Notes under the pieces: model-generated
Told to the model about the DNA's origin: nothing
Seen by the model: the letters and a program-made list of their open reading frames with translations, nothing else
The model's database searches: none
Program-made: the position numbers and the translations under genes
Shown: piece after piece, positions 1 to 6,078 of the stretch
How positions within the stretch are numbered: the first letter of the stretch is position 1
Layout of the letters: each line of letters begins with the position of its first letter
From: Armatimonadota bacterium
Lineage (GTDB): Bacteria > Armatimonadota > Zipacnadia > Zipacnadales > JABUFB01
Direction of reading: 5' to 3'
DNA length: 11,000 nt
Assembly (NCBI GenBank): GCA_018056145.1
Contig: JAGPGE010000114.1
Location: 1-11,000 of the forward strand

Positions 1-456
1 TGGGCTGATGACCAGCGCACCCGCCTGTCCTGCACAGCCGGAGCGCCCGGCGCGCTCGTCCTAGACACAGCTTCACAGGGAGCATTGGGAACCTGGCGCT
101 GCCTGGTCACTCCCGGTGAGAAGACTACCGCGGGCCTCGCGTTCCAGGCCTCCCGCGACGGCAAGTCCGGATTTGCGTGCGTCGTTCACCCCGGTGGTGC
201 GCGCATGATCAGCCTGGACGGCCGGGTGATGTGGGAAGACAACGCGCTCCGTGTCGAGCCGGGGAAGGCCTTCCTGCTCGAGGGTGTGGTGGATGTGGAC
301 CGGGTCAGCGCAAAGGTCCTGTCCGCCGATGAGAAGCAGGTGCTCAGCCGCTCGCCCGACGTCTACGTGCCCGATACCAACAACCACCGCCAGGGCCACG
401 CGGGTGCGCTGTGCATCGAAGGCTCCGCGACCTTCGGAGGCTGGCAGCACCCGTAA
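1..456 (+). CDS. C-terminal part of a beta-sandwich protein (5' end outside window)
   Basis: The frame is open from the first base to a TAA at 454-456, giving 151 residues with no plausible start of its own, so the gene begins upstream of the window. The visible part alternates short hydrophobic strands with Gly/Asp turns and has a WEDNALRVEPGK segment near the middle. This is the texture of a laminin-G/concanavalin-like beta-sandwich often appended to glycosidases and DUF1080-type sugar hydrolases. I see no catalytic motif and do not assign a family. The stop lies 23 bases before the GH42-like gene, so the two are probably co-transcribed, which supports a role in glycan binding or breakdown. 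A TTG at 85 could start a shorter protein but has no convincing ribosome site and would cut through the fold. Confidence 0.7.
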   Translation, partial: WADDQRTRLSCTAGAPGALVLDTASQGALGTWRCLVTPGEKTTAGLAFQASRDGKSGFACVVHPGGARMISLDGRVMWEDNALRVEPGKAFLLEGVVDVDRVSAKVLSADEKQVLSRSPDVYVPDTNNHRQGHAGALCIEGSATFGGWQHP

Positions 457-469
457 CCGCTCCCTGCCC

Positions 470-476
470 GAGGTGA
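470..476 (+). promoter_or_regulatory. Ribosome binding site of the GH42-like gene
   Basis: GAGGTGA matches the 3' half of the 16S-complementary sequence and sits three bases before the ATG at 480. This spacing is normal for a match to the GGTGA end. It fixes 480 as the start, directly ahead of a good signal peptide. Confidence 0.6.
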
Positions 477-479
477 GCC

Positions 480-2882
480 ATGTTCGCGCATCTGGCCCCG
501 CTGAGCGCCGCAATTCTGTTTGTGGTCGCCGCCTTCGCGGAGCCCCCGCGTCCGGCGCAGTTTGCCTGGTTCGCTGAAGGGGAGGCCTGCTCGGATCACG
601 ATTGGGATGGCCCCATCGTCGGCAATAAGGACTACGAGGGCTGCTATTCCGGTGCCCATCTCATGTGCGCAAAGGATGCCGACCCCGAAGACGGCGCTTT
701 CGAGGCACGCTTCACCATCGATCTCGCCGACCCAGGTGAGTACGCTATCTGGGTCGCCGCGACGCGCCCGGGAGTGGCCTCGCCGTTGCGGGTGTCAGTG
801 GACGCCGCGGAGCCGACCGCCATCTCCGGCGAGATCTACGAGGGCATGTGGGGGCCATCCAGTGTGTTCTCCTGGATGCCGGCCGCGCGGGTGGGTCTCG
901 CCGCAGGCACGCACACTCTCAGTATTGGGGTCGCGGGCAGGCGCGACTACGACAGTAAATACTACGCCTATCTGGACGCCGTGGCCCTTGAGCGCGTCGG
1001 CGACAACGCCGCGCAGTCCTTCTCCGCCTGGCCGAGGATGCCCGAGATCCGCGATACCCGCATCCGCTTCTACTCGGGCAACCTCAGCGTGGGCTGGTTC
1101 ATGCAGTATTGGGGAACCGGGCAGCCGGGCAATAACGGCGCCATCGACCGACCCATGATCGACCTGCTCCACCGCTGCGGCTGCACCGCGATGTGCGACT
1201 ACCTGGCCTGGTGCCGCATCCAGGAGGAGCCGGGCCGCTGGGACTGGTCCTTCTATCGCGAAAACGCCCGCAAGCTCCACGCCGCAGGCATCCAGTACAA
1301 CACCTTCGCCTGGCTGCACTTCCCCCCGAAATGGTTCATGGAGACCGATGACTGGGTTCCCTATCGGTGCCTCGAGCATGGTACTGAGCTGAAGCAACTC
1401 TCCCTGTGGGCTCCCTTCACGTTGCGCCTGTATGACGAGTTCTACCGCAGGCTGGCCGCCGATCTGGGCGAAACCGTGGACTTCATTCGCCTCGCGATGC
1501 CCTCGGAATATGGCGAGATCGGCTACCCCATCGGCATGACCAACTGGCTCGTGCCCCAGGATCATGTGCACGGTGGCTACTGGTGCGGCGACGACTTCGC
1601 GCTCCGTGACTTCCGGGCGAAGATGCAGGCGCGGTTCAACTCCCTCGACGCCCTCAATGCCCGCTGGGGCACGGACTTCGCGACATGGGAAGCCGTCGCG
1701 CCACCGCAGTCGCCCAATGAGTGTGCTGCTCGCGCACTCGAGACACGTTCACCCGCGGATCGCCGACGCTGGCTGGACTTCGTGGACTGGTACCAGGATG
1801 CCTGGGGCGAGTTCGCGCAAGCCGCCACCAATGCCGTCCGGAAGCACTTACCGGACCGTGAGGTCATCATCAGCCTTGGCTACGGCGCCGAACCCGTGGC
1901 GTGGGGCAATGACCAATCCCGGCACATCAAGCGGATCTCACAGGCGAACGCGGCGGCCCAGACGCCTGGCGACATCGGCTACTTCGCAACCCGACGGGTC
2001 TCCACGGCCTGCCGCGTATACGGGGTCCCCTACTTCACCGAGCCGCCGGGCAATGTGGACCGCGAGCGACAGGTGCGCCGGCTGTTCTACGACATCAGCA
2101 ACGGCACCCAGACGTGGTTCGACTACCCACAGAACCTGGATGGGGCGCGCGATATCCTGGCGGCGAATCTCGACCACCTAAACGGGCAACCACCGGTGTG
2201 CGATGTGGCCTTCCTCATGCCCAGTTCCTGGTGGTGGTGCCATCCCACCATGCACTGGCCCGACCGCACGATCCGCTTCGCGGAGGGTCTGCGCGACCGC
2301 ATGGACTACGAGGTGCTGGACGAACTGCTGGTGCGAGACGGAGGGCTTCAGAGACTGGGTATCCGGGTCCTTGTTCTCTGCGAAGGCCATTTCATGCAGG
2401 CCGAGACGCTCTCTGCCCTTGTGGACTGGGTCTCCGGAGGCGGAGTGCTCGCGCTCATGGGTGTGGACCGACTGGAAGACATCGACGGCAGCGTCGCGGT
2501 CTTCGAGAGCCTGCGCCCCGCTTCCGCGCCTTCCGGCAGCGACGTGAAAGCCTGCTGGGACAGCGGCCGCAAGGTGGGCGCCGGTCGTGTGATCTTCCTG
2601 TCCGGCGCAACCAACGAAACCATGCCCGGACAGCAGGCGGTGGTGCTCGAACTCGCCTACCATCTCAGCGGTCTAGACCCATCGCGCACGGACGCGCCTG
2701 CGATCGATGAGCAGGCCGACGGCGTCTTGGCCACACTCTTCGCCGACCGCGCGCTCTTCTACAATGGCACCGAGAAACGTGTGAGTAAGTCTGTCGCTGT
2801 TCCGGGCCCGGAAGGTCCGAGACGGGTCACCCTCGACATCCCGGCCCGCAGCATCGCCGCCGCTCTGACCGAGACTCCATAG
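480..2882 (+). CDS. Exported GH42-like (beta-galactosidase superfamily) glycoside hydrolase with N-terminal carbohydrate-binding-like domain
   Basis: The product is 800 residues. Residues 1-20 form a hydrophobic signal peptide ending AAFA before EPP, so it is probably exported. Residues about 27-172 look like a jelly-roll carbohydrate-binding module (CYSGAH, GEYAIWV, GTHTLSIGV, YYAYLDAVAL). Residues about 195-565 resemble the GH-A clan TIM barrel of GH42: PMIDLLHRCGC, then AWCRIQEEPGRWDWS, then PSEYGE with E343 or E346 as likely acid/base, then YFTEPPG with E521 as likely nucleophile. Residues about 575-730 resemble the amidotransferase-like domain that follows the barrel in GH42 (LVLCEGHFMQAETLSALVDW, GGGVLALMG). 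Family knowledge predicts cleavage of beta-galactosides or related sugars; the actual substrate is unknown. It probably forms an operon with the truncated gene upstream. It is longer than typical GH42 enzymes because of the extra N-terminal module. The GH42-like call is good to clan level, less sure at family level. Confidence 0.8.
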   Translation: MFAHLAPLSAAILFVVAAFAEPPRPAQFAWFAEGEACSDHDWDGPIVGNKDYEGCYSGAHLMCAKDADPEDGAFEARFTIDLADPGEYAIWVAATRPGVASPLRVSVDAAEPTAISGEIYEGMWGPSSVFSWMPAARVGLAAGTHTLSIGVAGRRDYDSKYYAYLDAVALERVGDNAAQSFSAWPRMPEIRDTRIRFYSGNLSVGWFMQYWGTGQPGNNGAIDRPMIDLLHRCGCTAMCDYLAWCRIQEEPGRWDWSFYRENARKLHAAGIQYNTFAWLHFPPKWFMETDDWVPYRCLEHGTELKQLSLWAPFTLRLYDEFYRRLAADLGETVDFIRLAMPSEYGEIGYPIGMTNWLVPQDHVHGGYWCGDDFALRDFRAKMQARFNSLDALNARWGTDFATWEAVAPPQSPNECAARALETRSPADRRRWLDFVDWYQDAWGEFAQAATNAVRKHLPDREVIISLGYGAEPVAWGNDQSRHIKRISQANAAAQTPGDIGYFATRRVSTACRVYGVPYFTEPPGNVDRERQVRRLFYDISNGTQTWFDYPQNLDGARDILAANLDHLNGQPPVCDVAFLMPSSWWWCHPTMHWPDRTIRFAEGLRDRMDYEVLDELLVRDGGLQRLGIRVLVLCEGHFMQAETLSALVDWVSGGGVLALMGVDRLEDIDGSVAVFESLRPASAPSGSDVKACWDSGRKVGAGRVIFLSGATNETMPGQQAVVLELAYHLSGLDPSRTDAPAIDEQADGVLATLFADRALFYNGTEKRVSKSVAVPGPEGPRRVTLDIPARSIAAALTETP

Positions 2883-2924
2883 AGTTGGCAGACTGTTGCC
2901 TGCGTCCCACCAAATATGGGGTCT

Positions 2925-2964
2925 GGGGCCTGGGCCCCGGCGGGGTTCAGGGGCGGAGCCCCTG
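2925..2964. repeat. GC-rich double hairpin, REP-like or weak terminator
   Basis: Two adjacent inverted repeats follow the GH42-like gene. The first is GGGG/CCCC at 2925-2928 and 2935-2938, and can extend to GGGGCC/GGCCCC with a very tight loop. The second is CAGGGG (2948-2953), a five-base loop CGGAG, and CCCCTG (2959-2964). No run of T follows either stem, so this is not a standard intrinsic terminator. Such paired GC hairpins between genes are typical of dispersed REP-type elements or of factor-dependent 3' ends. Only one copy is visible in this window, so repetitiveness cannot be judged. Confidence 0.45.
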
Positions 2965-3084
2965 CGGTGTGACGACGCTATGATCCTTTCTGAGTCTTGA
3001 CCCGTGGGAAGGTCTCCATTCGCCGAAGTCGAATCCAAGCCCAACCGTCGCGAGCGAACAGGGCGCTTTCGGGCGCCACCAATC

Positions 3085-3093
3085 CGAGAGGGA
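3085..3093 (+). promoter_or_regulatory. Ribosome binding site deciding the fucosidase start
   Basis: GAGAGGGAG lies nine bases before the ATG at 3103. The GTG at 3004 in the same frame lacks such a site and would add 33 Arg-rich residues with no family resemblance, so 3103 is preferred. Confidence 0.6.
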
Positions 3094-3102
3094 GTCACCG
3101 CA

Positions 3103-4356
3103 ATGGCAGCCAAAGAGCAACTGTCGGCCGAAGAGAAAGACAGGCAGCGCAGGCTGGAGTGGTTCCGCGATGCGAGGTTCGGGATGTTCATCCACTGGGG
3201 TCTATACTCCCAACTCGGGCGCCACGAGTGGGTCATGAACCGTGAGCGCATCCCGCTGGAGGAGTACGAGCCGCTTGCCGACAGCTTCAAGCCCGGCCCG
3301 TGGCCGGCGCGCAAGTGGGCGAAGCTCGCGAAACAGGCCGGACAGCGCTACATGGTGATGACCACCAAGCACCACGAGGGGTTCTGCCTCTTCGACAGCA
3401 AGCTCACCGACTACAACGCCGTAAAGCGCGGGCCCGGTCGCGACCTGGTCGCCGAGTATGTCGAAGCCTGCCGCGCCGAAGGCCTGCGCGTTGGCTTCTA
3501 CTACTCCCTCATGGACTGGCACCACCCGGACGGCGCAAAGTGCAAGACCAATGAGAAAGCACGCCGGCGCTTCGTGGACTACATCCATGGCCAGATCCAC
3601 GAACTCCTGTCCAACTACGGCAAAATCGATATCCTCTGGTACGATGTCTCGTGGCCCCTGGACGCCGAGGGTTGGGAGTCCGTGGCGATGAACAAGATGG
3701 CGATGGAGCTGCAGCCGGACATCATCATCAACAACCGCAACCAGCTCCCCGGCGACTTTGGCACCCCCGAAGGCCACATCACTCCCGAGAGCCGCATGTG
3801 GGAATCGTGCATGACTTTCAACGACTCCTGGGGCTATACGCCCATCGACACCAACTTCAAGTCCGCGTGGACCGTGGTCAGTATGCTCCGCCAGGTTGCG
3901 GCCGGCGGCGGGAACCTGCTCCTGAACATCGGCCCGGCTCCGGATGGCAGCGTGCCCGCGCCCTGCCCGAAGATCCTGCGCGAAGTGGGCCAGTGGCTGG
4001 ACACCTACGGCCCGTCGGTCTACGAGGCCACTGATCCGATGCAGCAGGAGTGGTCTATCCTCGGCGCCTTCACCCGCAAGGGTGACACGCTCTACTTCCA
4101 CTGCAACCGCTGGCCGGGCAAGGAACTGGCCATCGGCGGGCTGGTCTGCGACATCAAGGAAGCGCGGCTCATGGGCGGGAAGAAGGTGAGGTTCACCCAG
4201 GTGCGCGACCGCCTGGTGATCTCCGGCCTGCCGGAGGAAGCTCCATCGAAGCTCGCTACCGTAATCGAGCTGAAGTTCGAAGGGGAGGCCAAGCAGATCC
4301 TCGGCGCCGGCTGCGTGGTTCTCGGCAAGGACCCGTGGCGCAAGACGGAGAAGTAG
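3103..4356 (+). CDS. Alpha-L-fucosidase, glycoside hydrolase family 29
   Basis: The 417-residue protein should hydrolyse terminal alpha-L-fucosides with retention. Hallmarks are RFGMFIHWGLYS at 26-37, TTKHHEGFCLFDS around 87-99, YYSLMDWHHPD around 133-143, and IDILWYDVSW at 175-184, where D181 is the expected nucleophile. A conserved PEGH...ESRMWES stretch at 222-235 offers E223 or E234 as acid/base candidates. GGNLLLNIGPAPDG at 269-282 closes the barrel. A beta-sandwich tail of about 100 residues follows. There is no signal peptide, so it is probably cytoplasmic and acts on imported oligosaccharides, unlike the exported GH42-like enzyme upstream. A 220-base gap containing hairpins separates the two, so it may have its own promoter, although I see no convincing one. 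It converges on the URO-D-like gene. Confidence 0.93.
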   Translation: MAAKEQLSAEEKDRQRRLEWFRDARFGMFIHWGLYSQLGRHEWVMNRERIPLEEYEPLADSFKPGPWPARKWAKLAKQAGQRYMVMTTKHHEGFCLFDSKLTDYNAVKRGPGRDLVAEYVEACRAEGLRVGFYYSLMDWHHPDGAKCKTNEKARRRFVDYIHGQIHELLSNYGKIDILWYDVSWPLDAEGWESVAMNKMAMELQPDIIINNRNQLPGDFGTPEGHITPESRMWESCMTFNDSWGYTPIDTNFKSAWTVVSMLRQVAAGGGNLLLNIGPAPDGSVPAPCPKILREVGQWLDTYGPSVYEATDPMQQEWSILGAFTRKGDTLYFHCNRWPGKELAIGGLVCDIKEARLMGGKKVRFTQVRDRLVISGLPEEAPSKLATVIELKFEGEAKQILGAGCVVLGKDPWRKTEK

Positions 4357-4389
4357 GGGCACAGACGGTCAGAATCAACCAAGCCCCGT

Positions 4390-4439
4390 CGCTGCCCGAC
4401 TTCACGCAGATCCCCAAGTCCGCAGGGAGTCGGGCAGCG
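4390..4439. terminator. 12-bp inverted repeat between convergent genes
   Basis: CGCTGCCCGACT at 4390-4401 is perfectly complementary to AGTCGGGCAGCG at 4428-4439, with a 26-base spacer. It begins 34 bases after the fucosidase stop. Its distal arm lies inside the last codons of the minus-strand URO-D-like gene, whose stop codon is in the spacer. It could serve as a shared 3' hairpin for both transcripts. No T-run follows on either strand, so termination or 3'-end protection is inferred rather than shown. Confidence 0.45.
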
Positions 4440-5457
4440 TGCACTGCAGGATCAGGTTTCGGCCGCCAGTGATCCCCACAATCCTCTCCGGCGTCATCGT
4501 TTCGGTCGGTGAGACGTACAGAATCTGGTCATCCCTTCGCCCCTCCGCGTACAACTCCAGGTCTTCGGTGGCGCGGTCATTGAGTTGCAGCGACTTCACC
4601 TGCGGCATCTCGCGCCAGACGGGAATCTGCTGGGCGCAGGCGCCGCACAGGTGGATCATCCCCCCGCCGGGGTACACCCCAAGCAACCGCGCATCCAGCG
4701 GCGCGAAGAACTCCGCGTAGTGCCGCGCCGACACAAGCTGATCCGCGCAACCGTCGATGAACCCGTACCCCGGCGGCGCGTAGCGGTTGCAGGCCACCGA
4801 GTTCCCGCGACGCTCAGTGGGGATCACCCGGGCGAAAGCCTGCATGCAGTGCTGGATGACATCCGTGATGATCCCCAGCGCCCGCCTTGCGCCGTCGGGG
4901 TCCAGCACCAGCGCCTCCAGCAGCCGCTGGCCGAACAGGTTGATCCCAATGTTCACCGGCGCGCTCAGGACCGGGTTGGCGACGATAATCTCCTCCGGCG
5001 AGGCCTCCACAGCCATCCCCGCCAGGTCCAGCGCCGCGGTCAGCACCGATGAATGCGAGAGGTCAGGACTCTCCAGTTCGCCCACCTCGCAACCCAGCGG
5101 TTCCGACCACGCTTCGCCCTCGTGAAAGTACACCCTCGCCCCGAACAGTGCGTCGATGAAATGAGTGCCGAAGGCGTCGACCTCCAGCACCAGCGGGCGG
5201 AAGGTGACCGGATCGGCAGCCGCGCCCGCATTGGCCGCCATATCCGCGAACACATCTGCCAGCCACTCGCGCGGTTCACTGAGCATGTCCGGCTCATTGG
5301 TGCCCCACAGGCCGTGCGAGCTCCCGCACATCCTGCCGTCGATGGCGATGAAACCGTTCACCGGTTCCCCTGCGTAAAGGGCTGCTAAGCGCCGGCGATG
5401 GCGTGCCCAGGTGTGTTTGAGCTCATCGGTCAACCATGCGAAGTCGCGCTCTGCCAC
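4402..5457 (-). CDS. URO-D superfamily protein, probable zinc-dependent cobamide methyltransferase-like
   Basis: The 351-residue protein belongs to the uroporphyrinogen decarboxylase superfamily, judged by length, the repeating beta/alpha pattern and the GGGMIHLCGAC segment near residue 263. Residues H269 and C271 with a distant C339 (LILQCTLP) reproduce the H-x-C-Xn-C zinc motif known from MtaA, MtbA and CmuA. Those enzymes activate a thiol to accept or give a methyl group from a methylcobamide. The HemE decarboxylase lacks this motif, so heme biosynthesis is unlikely. The substrate is unknown. Translation starts at a GTG (5455-5457), the first possible start in frame, with AGGAGG nine bases before it. 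The gene is monocistronic here and divergent from the ArsR operon, sharing a 131-base intergenic region with it. A link to methylated metals is therefore possible, but sugar-associated paralogues of this family are also common in such genomes. Confidence 0.78.
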   Translation of the reverse strand: MAERDFAWLTDELKHTWARHRRRLAALYAGEPVNGFIAIDGRMCGSSHGLWGTNEPDMLSEPREWLADVFADMAANAGAAADPVTFRPLVLEVDAFGTHFIDALFGARVYFHEGEAWSEPLGCEVGELESPDLSHSSVLTAALDLAGMAVEASPEEIIVANPVLSAPVNIGINLFGQRLLEALVLDPDGARRALGIITDVIQHCMQAFARVIPTERRGNSVACNRYAPPGYGFIDGCADQLVSARHYAEFFAPLDARLLGVYPGGGMIHLCGACAQQIPVWREMPQVKSLQLNDRATEDLELYAEGRRDDQILYVSPTETMTPERIVGITGGRNLILQCTLPDSLRTWGSA

Positions 5458-5466
5458 GGGTGCACG

Positions 5467-5472
5467 CCTCCT
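5467..5472 (-). promoter_or_regulatory. Ribosome binding site of the URO-D-like gene
   Basis: On the minus strand this reads AGGAGG, nine bases upstream of the GTG at 5457. It is a near-ideal site and decides the non-ATG start. Confidence 0.65.
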
Positions 5473-5495
5473 GAAAACGATGGAGGCCTGTTCGC

Positions 5496-5520
5496 GTAAG
5501 GACCCGGCGCACCTCCTTAC
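5496..5520. promoter_or_regulatory. Inverted repeat in the divergent intergenic region, with an orphan SD-like sequence
   Basis: GTAAGGA at 5496-5502 and TCCTTAC at 5514-5520 form a perfect 7-bp inverted repeat with an 11-base spacer. On the minus strand bases 5519-5510 read TAAGGAGGTG, a full complement of the 16S rRNA 3' end. No start codon follows in range, and the real ribosome site of the minus-strand gene lies 40 bases closer to it. The element may be an operator for the URO-D-like gene or a leader hairpin. Function is not shown. Confidence 0.3.
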
Positions 5521-5551
5521 CGACGTTACCCGAGAATCCTAGAGCCGGTGC

Positions 5552-5580
5552 TTGACAAGTGGCCCGTATTTGGCTATATA
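5552..5580 (+). promoter_or_regulatory. Consensus sigma-70-type promoter of the arsR-like gene
   Basis: TTGACA at 5552-5557 is followed after exactly 17 bases by TATATA at 5575-5580. The predicted first transcribed base is about 5586-5589, essentially on the ATG at 5589. The -10 box forms the centre of the palindromic operator, so repressor binding would block polymerase. Confidence 0.75.
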
Positions 5581-5588
5581 GACAAATA
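5567..5588. promoter_or_regulatory. ArsR-type operator 1 (autoregulatory)
   Basis: A 22-bp imperfect palindrome has arms TATTTG (5567-5572) and CAAATA (5583-5588) around a ten-base core that contains the 8-bp palindrome CTATATAG. Only one of the eleven half-site pairs is mismatched (5573/5582). It covers the -10 box and the predicted transcription start, the usual place for an ArsR/SmtB operator. A second copy lies at 5936-5957. Confidence 0.7.
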
Positions 5589-5900
5589 ATGACCACAACA
5601 ATCTCAGAAGAAATGCTGAAACGCAAGGCACAGGTCTTCAAGGCCCTCGGCCATCCCAGCCGTCTCGCCATGGTGGAAGCCCTCCTCAACGGTGAGCGGT
5701 GTGTCTGCGAGTTGCAGGAACTGGTGGGCTCCGACATGTCCACCGTGTCCCGCCACCTTTCGGTGCTGCGCAATGCCGGCCTCGTGGCTGACCGCAAGGA
5801 AGGCCTTAAGGTGTACTACAGTCTGCGCATGCCATGCGTCGCACGGTTCTTCGAGTGCGTCGACGAAGTCCTCGGGAGCAGGTTCGGAATTCCGGGCTGA
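5589..5900 (+). CDS. ArsR/SmtB-family metal(loid)-responsive repressor
   Basis: The 103-residue winged-helix protein is a typical ArsR-family length. KALGHPSRLAMVEALL at 18-33 is the conserved N-terminal helix pair. GERCVCELQELV at 35-46 matches the alpha-3 metalloid site of E. coli ArsR, and C38 and C40 correspond to its Cys32/Cys34. The third ligand of that site is absent (Q43). SDMSTVSRHLSVLRNAGLV at 48-66 is the recognition helix, and the wing follows. C83 and C90 near the C terminus (PCVARFFECV) could supply the missing ligand. The ATG at 5589 is preferred over an in-frame GTG at 5559, because that lies upstream of the predicted transcript start and inside the promoter. No Shine-Dalgarno sequence precedes it, consistent with leaderless translation. 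It probably represses itself and the permease operon, and is released by As(III), Sb(III) or an organic derivative. Confidence 0.9.
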   Translation: MTTTISEEMLKRKAQVFKALGHPSRLAMVEALLNGERCVCELQELVGSDMSTVSRHLSVLRNAGLVADRKEGLKVYYSLRMPCVARFFECVDEVLGSRFGIPG

Positions 5901-5935
5901 TCCGGGAACTGGCGAGACGCGTCGACGGTTCTGCC

Positions 5936-5957
5936 TATTTGTCTGTTATGCCAAACA
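5936..5957. promoter_or_regulatory. ArsR-type operator 2, upstream of the permease operon
   Basis: TATTTG at 5936-5941 and CAAACA at 5952-5957 are separated by ten bases. The spacing is identical to operator 1 and the arms differ at a single base. The core contains TGTTAT (5944-5949), which lines up with the -10 box of the first promoter. TCGACG (5922-5927) sixteen bases before it is a possible weak -35. This suggests a second repressed promoter feeding the permease operon, with a leader of roughly 120 bases. Confidence 0.6.
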
Positions 5958-5972
5958 ACCACCTATCGCGAT

Positions 5973-5993
5973 GCCACGTGGCCTCGGCGAGGC
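5973..5993. other. Leader palindrome and small hairpin before the permease
   Basis: GCCACGTGGC at 5973-5982 is a perfect 10-bp palindrome. It overlaps by two bases a small hairpin with stem GCCTC/GAGGC (5981-5985 and 5989-5993) and a three-base loop. Both lie between operator 2 and the permease start in a 178-base gap that holds no credible gene. The role is unknown, and a GC-rich background makes chance occurrence possible. Confidence 0.25.
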
Positions 5994-6078
5994 TACGCGA
6001 GCACGATCTTTCCGGCTGAATGTTGAACGGATGGCGGCCTTCCCTAACACACTCGACAAGCAATCGTGGTGATCTCTG

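Noticed and set aside
2925..2964. A standard intrinsic terminator after the GH42-like gene.
   Set aside because: The stems are present but no run of T follows either one.
2979..3022. A promoter for the fucosidase from TATGAT (2979-2984) or TTGACC (2997-3002).
   Set aside because: Neither has a partner hexamer at acceptable spacing, so a promoter cannot be supported.
3004..3102. A GTG start at 3004 would lengthen the fucosidase by 33 residues.
   Set aside because: The extension is Arg-rich, has no signal peptide or family resemblance, and lacks a ribosome site, whereas the ATG at 3103 has one.
3202..4362. A long open frame on the minus strand (386 codons) opposite the fucosidase.
   Set aside because: It mirrors a well-supported GH29 gene, its product has no recognisable motif, and antisense open frames are expected in GC-rich coding DNA.
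4402..5457. Calling the URO-D protein HemE (heme biosynthesis).
   Set aside because: It has the H-x-C...C zinc motif of methyltransferases, lacks recognisable HemE N-terminal active-site motifs, and no heme genes are nearby.
5898..6022. The frame after the repressor's TGA stays open for about 40 codons and contains a CLLC motif, suggesting selenocysteine read-through.
   Set aside because: No SECIS-like hairpin follows the TGA at the expected distance, the repressor already has full family length, and an operator occupies the same stretch. A stop-poor GC-rich background explains the open frame.
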